Assembly: GCF_964204645.1 (NCBI RefSeq)
Contig: NC_134033.1
Span: 8,776,231-8,840,230 of the forward strand
Length of the DNA stretch: 64,000 nt
Source: Tubulanus polymorphus
Taxonomy: Eukaryota; Nemertea; Palaeonemertea; Tubulaniformes; Tubulanidae
Direction of reading: 5' to 3'
Numbering within the stretch: the stretch's first letter is position 1; each line of letters begins with the position of its first letter. Below are positions 38,301 to 50,300 of the stretch, piece by piece. The notes under the pieces are model-generated. The model was not told where the DNA came from and did no database searches. It was given only the letters and a program-made list of their open reading frames with translations. A program made the position numbers and the translations under genes.

Positions 38301-41300
38301 TTTCATTATTCAGTGGGGCCTTACAGTTCATGCGTAAAAATGGGTTTTTGTATCCAAATCGTTATTGATATAAATATCTTGGCTGGGACATGATGGAAAA
38401 CATCAGAATAAACTAGTTTCGTCTTTTTAACAGAATCACATTAATGAGGTTTAACAGTACAATTAGCCTAGGCTAAATCGTTCGGCAGAAAATAAATTCA
38501 TTTTCAGGAATAAAATCGTACTAGACAAATAGACCTTTAAGTCTGTGGTCCTCCCAATCAACATCGTCATAGAAGAATTGCCGGCAGATGTAATACATTA
38601 TAACCACTTAATACCACAGTATAATCAACCAATGCTTCAAGGCCCATGGGCCTCTTGTTTTATAGATATATTTCCCGAACTGTAACTATTAAGATTTCTA
38701 AATACAAAGCACTTCTTAATTCAATGTCAGCAACCTGCCCAATTAACCAATATAACATCTCTTTTTGCAGAATTGAATCTCATTCAAACAAATCTTGTGG
38801 ACTACTTTGAGACCCTTTCGCTCTCACAGAAATGCAAATTTTTTTCTTTGGTGACAATCAAACCTTCAACTTTTATAATAATCAGCAAATTATTAAAAAT
38901 TCAGCTGCATTCATTGTTAAAGCCCATAGAAACTTCTGAGGACTCTACTTTTTGTTACCACTTTTTTGAATTTTTCTTTTCTCTTTCTGTTTTGTGTTTT
39001 CTCTTATGTAAGTTGTATACAAAGTTTAATTTAATAGGCCTGTTGATAATATATGTTGCTTTTTTCTTTAATACTAATAATGTCCTTATGGACTTCAGTA
39101 TTGTGTATAAATGTATTTATGTAAAAAACAAGGCGAAAAAACTTCTTATATAAAAAAAATTTTAAGCAAGGGTGATTTGTAAAGGTTTAATTTGATGTAA
39201 ATGTTTTGTCGTAATAAATTGCCGATTCACTGTTTTCGGTTCTCCGTTTGACTGGTTCCCGGTGACCCGGCGGCCCACTTCGAAACTTTAGTCATCAATG
39301 TTTCGGAATTTAAAGCGATTTTTAAGCGGGCTCTTCTAAAATAGTTGATTAAAAAAGTCCATGCTTTTTGGCGTCAACACCTGATATTGAAAAAACCTCG
39401 ATTTATGTACCCTATATATGATGTAACGCGAGAATAGGGCCCCGTTTGGGGGCTCGAATCTGCTGCCCCATGTTTCACATAAGCCCTTCTTTGACCCATG
39501 TCTGCCACTAGGGCCTCTGTTCATTTTCCAAATTATATTGAACTTTTAATTTTCTCAACGAAGTCTCAAGGTCCATGAACCTTTCTTGAATGTTGGATCT
39601 TCTCTTTATATCTAGTGATGTACTACAAAAGTATTGACCCTTTTTTGGGGATTTGATCACCAGGAATTGTCTCACTTTGTGGGTCCCATATATCTATTAA
39701 TTAAAAATCCTTCTTCGGGTACGTTTAATAATCCCTCGAGAGTACCTTAAGCAGTGGGGCCACTAGATATGTGAAGAATGATGAAGTTGAGTTGGAGGCA
39801 ATCATCGCTCTGGAAGGGATGAGAAATTTAATATTTTAATGGAGAGACTTATGAGCAAGCCAAATCTTGAACAGGTGTACTTTTCACTAAGCATATCATT
39901 TATGGATACACATGTAATTTTATATTTTTTGAAATATACATCTTAGATGTCACAGTGTGAACAGCTTGACATTTTATCCGTGGATACATCAATGGTGCAA
40001 CAATCGACGTCATGATGACCAAATTAAGGCCATGCGTTTTCCAGATGCGGATCCCTCTGCAATACCACCAGATGCTAATTTCTCAATGGCTGCTGGTGAC
40101 TTTCTGGAAGTTTATACTGAACCAGGTATGAATTGATTTGACTTTGAATGAATTGATTTTGAGTTCGTTAGGGATTAGTAACTTACAAGACTTGGCCCAA
40201 AACTAAACTTAGGCCTAAAGAATAGAAGAAACAGAAACCTAGTTCAACTCAGGCTTTATATTTCCTATGATACAAAAGAAAGCCCTACACTTGAGGATCA
40301 TCTTCCAATACCCAAGAATCAGTTTTCATCCATTTGGGACTTGGGACCTCAAGGGAGATTGCATTCATATTTCCTTCATTGATCCATTCATGAATGGCAT
40401 ACAGTTATTTTGGGATTATTAGTTATTTTTAGCCCACTTGGGACTTAAGTCCCAGCAGGCTATTGTGTTCACTTTTTGTCAGTCATCGGTCCATCCGTCC
40501 GTAGATGGAATCCAGTTATTTTGGAAAGTTTTTAAGATGCTTCAATGTAATGTCTTGATATTTGGGCTACACATGTATCTACCCTAGACACATCTTCAGC
40601 CCAAAAACTGGCTCTGTCAGAATCAAGATCGCCGACTGGCAGCCATTGTTGTTCGCCAAAATCAGCACTTTTTACACATTTTTGAACTTTTTGAGGGAAA
40701 TTTTGAAGACGCATAGATCAATTACCTTGATCTTTCGTTTATATTTGAATCCCCCAAGGGTTCATCAGCGTAAAAATATTGGCCCGATCGGATTCAAGAT
40801 GGCTGTCCTATGACCTTTTTTGTGAACAAAAATGTCAATTTTGGCTGAATTCTGAGTCCTCTAGCTTCCGACTGGTTTGCCATTTCTCACTGCAATTTGA
40901 GATGGGTATTCTTTGGAAAGGGATCTATTATACCTGTGACAGGTATTTTTGATCATCCAATTATGATGCAATTGGTGGCCATCTTGGTGTCATCAGTACT
41001 CACTGGTAGGCAGAACAAAGTTTTTCCACATTATATTGATGCCTAAGCATATTTTGTTAGCACAATCAATTGGAAAGTTGTAGCGCATAATGTGTCCTAT
41101 GATACTGGTGAGTTTCAAGGTCATTGCCTTTTGTATATGGCCACCAGGAGGCGTTGAATGATACAATAACTTAGTATTTCTATATTATATTAGTACCTAT
41201 GCATATTTTGTAACCACAATCAATTGCAAAGTTGTAGCTCTTGACATGTTCTATGATTGTGGTAGGTTTTAAGGACATTAGTTCTATATGGTAACCAGGG

Positions 41301-44300
41301 GGCGTTGAGTTGTAGAATAACTTAGTATTTCCATATTAAATTGGTAATGAGGCATATTTTGTTGTCACAATCAATAACAAAATCGTAGCTGCTGACATGT
41401 TCTATGATTGTGGTGAGTTTCAAGGTCATCGGCTTTTGTATATTAGCCACCAGGGCGAGTTGAACAATACAATAAGTTAGTATTTTTAGGGTTTCTGCTG
41501 CTTTGCAGAAACCCTCTTGTAATACTCTTGATTATTACCTTTTCCACTTTCCAGACAATTTTTTTTTTCATAATATTTATCTCCTCTCAGATTTGACTAC
41601 TAACAGCTTATAAACATAATTTTCATTTCTGACAGAAATATAACTAAACGTCTGACCATTTTGAATTTGCGTATAGTAATTTATTAGGCCTATGAGTTAA
41701 TCCCGTGTAATTACCGGTTCTAAACAGCGACAAGAATAACGCAAAGCATTGTCATCTATTGATAAAAGTACATCCCGAAAAGCCTACAAATTACCGGACA
41801 ACCACTAGTGTCAAACTCAATTATAAATCACGGATTCGGACTAATTATTAGTCCGGATCCGTGATTTACCTTGAACAATAACTACAGCCGGTGTGCAATA
41901 AGTGTTTTATTAATAAAATAACATGATGGATGGTTGAAATCATTTTCGGCTTAAATTTATCGCGAGCTTCAGAACTTCAATGAATTTCACGAAACCATGT
42001 TCCCTAAAATGAGTCAATTGAATTATTCTATCGTAAATCAATTTACGTTGGCTACATTTCCTGGAGATTTCTGGCTCAAATCAACGTAATATGGGCAGAA
42101 ATGGTAGGAATTTTGATACAGAATTTTACTTCCGCGTTCACTTGATCACTCAGATCGATGTCAACGAGAGCAGAGTTTATGTAATCTAAGGTGAGAATCC
42201 GTTAACCAGCGAATGTTTTACATGATATATATAATATGAGTACTCGGTGAAGGAATGGTCATTGTTGGCTAGCTACTTTCATTAGCACTTTTGGGGGATA
42301 CGCCTAGATTAGATTTAGGCCCTAAATGTAGTGAGAAGAGCCAGTGGAAAGCCTAATTAGTTAGTAAGGGGCTGGCTTACACTCTATTTATTTTGATTAC
42401 TTTCTTTCAAGCTATTATTTGTGGAATGATCTGGTCACTACGGTCATCAATTCCTTTGCGGATTCTTGTAGCTGGTGGAAATTGATTTAAACCAGAGTGT
42501 GCAAGTGTACGTTTCAAATCAAGTTTTTTGTCATTGTCGTAACTAAGCTCAACTGTCTTAGATGCTGTAAGTACTTGACATTTTGTGTAATTGTTTTTTA
42601 GGATCATCTGTGTTGATGGTTATAGAATGGTCCTGAGAGTAGCTTTCTGTTAGCTCTTGGTGGCACAAATTGTAACCTCTGGATATACAAAGCTGATATT
42701 TTGTCAATAGGTGGAAAATGGATGGTGGAATTGATATGGCCGGTTTCGTCCATCAGCTCTAAGCCATTTGGAAGTACTGGAAGAAAATGTGCATTTCTAT
42801 AAATTTTTTGCCATTCTACTAATTGATGCTTGACCCAGTTTTATGACATCACAGGGAAAGCCCTTCAGAAGGGCGAAGGGCTTTCCCAGTGACATCATTA
42901 TAGAGAACTGTTCTACTACGTACTTGTGACTCAGTTGATATCCATGGTAATGGGTTTTACACGGTGTACCAGGATGATTTCATCTTTATCAGCTGTTGAT
43001 ACGTAATTGCAAATCCTAGAACAAATCAATTTTTCTGCTCAAAATTAAAATGTTCTCAGTTGATCCTACTGGACCCATGGTCTTTTATCTCAATTGCCAT
43101 GTTTACAATATTTGGATTAGCAATCAGTTGTGATATTAACGTACATGCATAATTGTATTCATTGTTATTATGAGATGATAATTCATGGGCGTCAAGAGTC
43201 CTGCGACATACCCTTGATATGAAGCTTTTTAAAGTTTATCAGAGACTTTTTTGGAGTTAACTAAATAGCCCTTGAAATACCAATTCCAGATGGCTTAACA
43301 GTGTCTATGCTCTGCGAGACAGTAGTTATAAATTTTTCACGACAAACGCACGATTTAAATTGGCCTCCTACAATTTCTATTATACTTTCTTTCATTCCTG
43401 TATGATATTATATAACTGAGTAATTATTTCATTTGATTGCTTAATTACAGGTAGAAAGAGGTCAGATGGCATGAAAATCGACGGTGGCTGACTAATTGGC
43501 GCGGGTTGATAAAGCGTTGAGGTTTTAAAAGGTGTTGCCAAAATACTTGTATCATCAGGGGTAGACAAATTATCCGAACTTGTTGATTGTCAGTTGATTT
43601 TGCTGTAATCATTTCGTCTGGATAAATCGACACATACTTTATTTCAAAATCTGTGTTCAGTGGATATTTCCGTCGAGTACTGTACCCTTTCCTATGGTTT
43701 TTGCCAATATTTTCTGAATTTGGATTTCTTTCAATGAAATAAAAATCTATTTGACTAATTTTTATGTATTCAAGCTTGTATTTGAATCTGAAATTTAGAA
43801 AATTATTGACTCATAATCAAACATCCTATTCATTATGAAAATCACAAAACTTGGTATAAGTATAGACATGTGTGTAATATGCCAATCTGCATGATTAGTT
43901 CATACAACTGCCACTAGGGGACTGAAAACAACGATTTTTGCTCGTAGCTCCTTAACCATTGGCGATAGAATCGTGGTTGAAATGTGTGGTTAGTAGGCCT
44001 TTGTAAAATACTTGTATTGATGTATGGTTTAAGTAGGTAATTTATATGGTTCTCCAGTAGCGCCACCTACAAGTTGCTGGAAAGGTAATAAGCGGATAAA
44101 GGGATGTCTATGAAAATTGATACACATGTACCTGGATGTAAAATACAACGAACCCCTCACACAATTAGTTCCTATTCTCACCACTATGCGGCATAATTTT
44201 AAAAATTCATTTTAGCATCCGTTCTTCGATTGTAATTCAACCATTTTATTATAGATATCACAAAACCTGGTATGAGTACATTTTGTATAGTATGCTAACC

Positions 44301-47300
44301 AGCCAAATTAGTTCATACAACTGCCACTAAGGAATGGTAAAAACACTGTATCATCGTTATATTCAAAGTTAATTTCCCTAAGCTTGGTACATTAGTACTT
44401 TGCACTTAGTAGTCATGTGAGTCGACAATATGATCAGTGCTGACCCCTAGGTGGGGCTCTCCTTCAAAAAAATGGTACGCAATGAACTGATTTCAGTGAA
44501 ATGTTTTGCAAGCTTCCTAGTACGACACTTATACGACAGTTATAGATAGGGACTCCTCTAGCGACCCTTTTTTATTGACAAGTTCATTTAAGTATGAACA
44601 TGTTCTAGTGATTTGGATATCGTCAGAGCCATCCTTTTCGTTTACTAAAGACATAAACAACGAATGATCAACCGCGTGGCAGCAGTCTTATTTTGTCATT
44701 GGAAAATTGGTCTCAGATGCGCCAAAAACTCCTTGAAATTTCAAAATTTCCTCGGGGAGGGGGCTCCCAAACCCCCTTTAGGGGCTTCGCACCTTCGGTG
44801 CTCGCGGCTGCTAGTTAGCCTCTAATACTTTATTTCAAATTTTTCCGTGTTTTTTAAATGCCTCTGTTTTCATCCCTGATCACTGCTTTGCAGCTATATT
44901 TCTATATTATATTCTTACCTATGCATATTTTGTTACCAAAATCAAATGGAACGCTGGTCTATTATTGTGGTGAGATTCAAGGTCATTGGTTTTTGTATAT
45001 GGCCACCAGGGGGCATCGAACAATACAATACATAGTATTTCCTTAAAATATTGGCACCTAGGCATATTTTGTTACCATGATAAATTGAAATGTTGTAGTT
45101 CATAACATGTTCTATGATAATGGTTATTTTCAGTCATTGGGCTTTGCATATGGTCGCTAGGGGGCGTTGTATAGTAGAATAACTTAGTATTTCCATATTA
45201 TAGTGGTAAATTAGCAAATTATGTTACCACAATCAATTTCAAAATCGAAAAGTCTTTTCACCACGAGTTGACGGGCGGCCTTTCTCCACCTCAAAGAGCA
45301 GCTACTGCTGTGAGCTGTAAGATAAATGCTACACAAATGATCCATCACAGCTGACCCACTGCAGCCTAGAATCCACCAAGAGTGAATAAAACTACACACA
45401 CAATAAACTTGCATCTGAGCCACTCAGTTCTTAAATATTACACAAGTCAGTTTAAAATGCAAATGATTTGGTTGAAAAATTCATTATAATATCAGCAATC
45501 ATTCTTCCTCTGAATCAGATTCAAACTCGGTATATAACATGGATGCATCAGCAAAAGATAGTGACTGGGTAGAAGATTGGAGCTATCTGTGCCATCTTAT
45601 GATCTAGATATAATAGTGCCACTTCAATGGGTGAAAACCACGAAAATAACCATATTTCAGTTATGTAAATACATAGCTGTGAAAACACATTACAAAGATA
45701 TGTGACTTGACATGTGTTAAACTCAGAAATATCTTCCTTCATTCATTTAATGCTTTGTAAAATAAGCAAAATCCTCGAAAATTCTCTGCTTTTAACAACT
45801 GCAACTGTTTTATAGGGATCACTGCCAGGCTTTGCCATCCATCAACTCTATGCATCATTCAAGAAGAGTGTATAAAACAACAAGATAAACTTATATTCTA
45901 TATTCCTAAGACTGCATGTCTTGCGATATCTTGCTAGTTATGCACTCTTGCTGAATCTGAGTACAAAATCATAGCAACAAGCCACTTAACTGGCATGCAC
46001 TCTGACACAGAGTTCAGTACCGTAAAGTGATACCTCTGTGGTCAAAAAGCCGCCCGTCAACTCGTTGTGAATAGACTTTAGCTGCTGACATGTTCTATGA
46101 TTGTGGTGAGTTTCAAGGTCATTGAATTTTTTCAAGGTCATTGGATGGGGGCATCGATTATTGAAATTGTTATATTGTTAAGCATTTGAAACCACTTTCT
46201 AGTGGGCATGTTGTCCCTGGACCCCTAGTGTTATTTTGTAATCTCTGATGGATTTTTGTGGTTGAGTTGCCTAGCAACGCTGACCTCTATGTTTGAGTGG
46301 TTTGACTTGCACTTCATTTTCCCAGTTTTCTCTGTTATTTGACACAAGATAGCTTTGTTACTTGCTCAGTCAGTCGCAAATTTGTTGCGCTTTCTTGAGT
46401 TTGTTGAAAGAATGAATTTATTTCTGAAAGAAGAAATTGAAGGAAATCTGTAAAATGATAATTAATTTCCCACCTGATGTCATATCTGGATATCCCTTGA
46501 CTTTTGCGCACCGATATGGCTTGGTGGTTGGCCTTTCTAAAAAACGGAATTCATACTCGTTGAGGTGTGCCGCTACTTGTTGTATTGTATATCGTAGGCC
46601 GAGAAAAATTTTTTGATGTAATTTCAATTAACAACATATGTTTGGTTATGATATGGAGCCCGGGCAAGCACATAAAACCAGCACTTCTCATGCATGTAAG
46701 AAGCGAAGATTTGTGTTCAGAAATCTGGTTCATCATGTATCACGTGACTAATACAGTTTTCAAATCCTCACAGAACTAAATGAAATTAATTATTTTCATT
46801 CGATTTACTCTAACTAAAATTCAGAGAAAGATGAGAAAGATTAAAAAGCATCTTACACCCTGCTGAAAATTCCATGTTGAGGCGCGACGTAGTTTGCAAT
46901 ATTTACTGCAGAGCTGTGATGATAGCGCCCTCGTTTTAGTGACACGTGTAGCTCACCAAAATCAACGAAGCCATTAATCTTAAGATAAAGAATTATCTAT
47001 TAATAGAAAAAGATTTGTTTGAAAATATTTGAACTAAGATTATTATGCATATACCCGGGGTTATCTTGACGAGAAAAACGTTAGTATCAATATGCAGATT
47101 AATTTCTAACAATACTAAATTGCGTTAAAAAACACCATACAGGCGGAACAATACTTTACTTCCTGGTTTTATTTTTAGATCTAAAATTGTATTTCAAGAG
47201 CGATTTCTGTTTTTTTAGTTGATTTGGTTTTGGGGAGGAATATTTTTATTAGCACTACAGAAAATATCATTGACCATTATGCAAAGTCCAGAAAAATAGC

Positions 47301-50300
47301 TTTTTCTTAAATCGGATGGATGACCTTGATATGCTAATTAGCCATGTGCTCAAACTACAAATTCAATCAAATTTTGTTCTGCAAAAAATATCAAATCCAA
47401 TTCAATTTTGTTTTATACAATTCAATTCTATTCCGCATTAAAATCAATAAGACCAAGGGAAAAGATTTATCTGAGGTATTTGTTCCTGCTAGATCCAGTC
47501 GCTGTCTGTGCTACTTTTGTATTCTACGATTGTATTGTGTAAATTATTGGGTATTGACTCTCAGTGTATTTTGACAAATTTAACCCACAGAATTTGCCAT
47601 TTTATGAAAAGCTGACAGGCTGGCCATAGTGCCCCTTGGGGCTCTTGTTATCATCCCTTGAAAATGAGAGGATAGTGGTTATAGCCTTCAGGAAAAGTTG
47701 AGATTGCTAAATGGTAAAAGCGTCTTACAAAACCTGTGCTATAATCTCTGGCATCGAGAAGAACACAAAGCACTGTATTGGTTTAATATAATGATAATTA
47801 TGTTATCTGTGTTAGGTGAATATATGAGAGAAATCCCACAATATATTTAGCCAAAGATGAAAAGTTCTTGAATATTTTGAGCAGCGCTTTGGCAGACTAT
47901 TAGCCATCATCATCTATATTAGCCGACTTGGTCACTTCATTTGACTAACACCATCCAGCCCAGCTTGAATTGCTAGACATTCAACACAAGCAATGCACCC
48001 TTACACATCAAATTGATACGCCCTTGCCATTCTGACAAAAGCTTAATGTCGAGAGAACGATGAAGTCAGCGTTGATACAGGCGTGGATACAGACAGCAGA
48101 TCGATTGTTGCATGAGGAGTATGTTGTGGTTCACTTTTTCGGTAATAATGGGTGTCTTCTTAACCTGGCTAACTAAATAACTTGTAATAATTTGTGGTTA
48201 TTATGGATACCTGAGATGTCCTTGATGAAAACGAAATCATCAATAGCATTTTCTTGCTAATTAATTGAAAGCTATTTTTTCTTATCTTGAAAAGGATTTT
48301 TAGGGTTTTCTGTTTCTTCACAAAAAAAACCCTTATTGAAATTCTGGTAATTATTGTTTTTGTCCCCTTTTTCACACAGTTTTTGTTAAAAGGGCATAGG
48401 CTTTCTTAGTTTACCGCTGTTGCCGATACAATCCATATGATATCCTTCAGCTCACTTCAGTTTCCAGACACTTCATCTGGATTTTTATGAATCAACTTAA
48501 TAAAACTACTGCCGAGCCTTAAATATCGTCAATTTGGTCCCGTTCAATTAGTTGCCATGTTGTTGCCATTTGTTGCCATGTGTTGTCTTGCGACATTTCT
48601 TTCTTCTTTTTGAAGAAGAGCTATTCCTTTTCTCCTGCACAATCAATTCAAAGTCAATTTCATGAATTTATTGCTCACCGACGCTAATGGGTCCGAGTCC
48701 AAGAGTTTAAGAGTCCGGCATTCGCGAGTCCGACAGGTTTACTTCTTATACCGCTTAATTTTAGTATATTGCTGATCTGTTCATGTAACTAAAGGCGTCA
48801 AAAAATAGTAGCTGTTGGCTACTAGAAATACGTTCGACTACATTCTGACAATTCAGCTTCAGAAAGAAAAGAAACGACAGAGAAGTATCGATAGCCTACT
48901 ATGGACCACACAGAGGCCTGTGCCGGTTAGTGCGCTCTGGAACTAAAATATACTGGTTGGTAAATTGGTTTGGTTGTGAAGTGTAGAAACTAAGAAAGCC
49001 TACTGGTATTTAAACGTCTATAGGCCTATTATAGTAGCCAATACCATTTTGAGTACGAAGTTGTTACCTGTACCAGACTTTACGGTGATCTCCACGGGTT
49101 AGCCGGACGTGAGTTCCCTACAAACGCTGTTCGTGAGTTCCTATAATCTACGTACGCACATGTGTGAAAGAATGGGGTTTGGGCTTAGGTGAGGCTATAT
49201 ATGTAAATTAACTTTCATCAACCCTGCAGTTACGTTCTGTTGCTCGGTGAGAAAATCACTGGACTACTGCTGGCGTCTGTCCGTCCGTCCGCCCGCATCA
49301 GCTTGTGAACGCGATTCTAGACAAACTGTTGATTGCAGGACTATGATATTACACAGTATGATTACCCCTAGGGAGAGGATGTGCCCTATTGGTTTTGGGG
49401 TCCAAGAATCAAAGGTCAAGGTCACTACAGGTCATTCATGTGAAACCTTGTGAAAGCGATTCAAGAAGAACCGTTGATCGCATGACTATGATATTACGTA
49501 TTATGATTACCCCTAAGGAGAGGATGTGCCCTATCGATTTTGGGGGCCAAGGATCAAAGTTCAAGGTCACTTCAGGTCCTTCATTTGAAGCCGTGTAAAC
49601 ACAATTCAAGAAGAACCATTGATAACAGAACAATGCTATATCATAGTATGATTACCCCTGGGGAGAGGATGTGCCTTAGTGATTTTGGAGTTCTAGGGCC
49701 AAAGGTCCAGGTTAGTAGGTCTTATCCGTAAAACCCTGTAAACTCAAATCTTCAATAACCATTGATAGCCGGACAATGATATTTCATAGTATGGTTATCC
49801 TGGATACACTATCATTTTTCAAAATTAAAGATCAGTGTCTTCAGGGGTCATTCCCTACTGGCTATTTCGGGGGACGTAGATACATAGTATCAAATTGCCT
49901 TGTTTTCGTTTGGTTTCGAATCCCAATATTGCAAGTCCGACCGTCAACCTACATACAGCTCACCTGTGGAAATCACCGTACAGTCACGTACGGGTAACAA
50001 CAGCGTTTTAAGTATTAAGTCCGTACGACACGCATATGTAATACAAACATAACTTTTTCCCGCTCATCGGCCCTACAATGACGTTACTATACTGGTGCCA
50101 TTATCACATTGATAGGATTTGGGCAGGACTAGCCTAAAGTCCAATTCAGTCTATGCACTATTCACTCAATATTATTAAGACAAAACAGTGAAGTATTCAC
50201 ACGCAGAAAGGCTAATTGATTTGAGCCATGCAATTCAATTTTACTCAGGCCTTTTCAGAGCTGCTGACATTAATAGTTAAACCTAGATCCAAAACATTCA

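Larger units (their letters stand above)
41488..44889. mobile_element. 3.4-kb insertion in the HINE, composite
   Basis: The left end is a perfect hairpin GGGTTTCTGC/GCAGAAACCC followed by TCTTGT. The right end is CTGCTTTGCAGCTATATT, found also near 51343. Inside are exon-like antisense fragments (42410-42790, 43441-43700), a tandem-like pair at 43846 and 44258 (TTAGTTCATACAACTGCCAC), and a Helitron-type terminus at 44789-44814. It is probably more than one element. Confidence 0.5.
40431..46228 (+). mobile_element. HINE family 1, one copy split by two insertions
   Basis: The head CCCACTTGGGACTTAAGTCC with GTCCATCCGTCCG starts at 40431. Core units run to about 41487, resume at about 44890, pause at 45249, and resume at 46079. 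The copy ends TCTAGTGGGC and CTAG (46225-46228) followed by T. At both breaks the unit sequence before and after is continuous with intact copies, so 41488-44889 and 45250-46078 are insertions. Confidence 0.75.

Noticed and set aside
49247-49731. Three overlapping 63-69-codon plus ORFs plus one on minus
   Set aside because: Each is the same 145-bp tandem unit read through; periodic peptides reflect the repeat, not a protein family.
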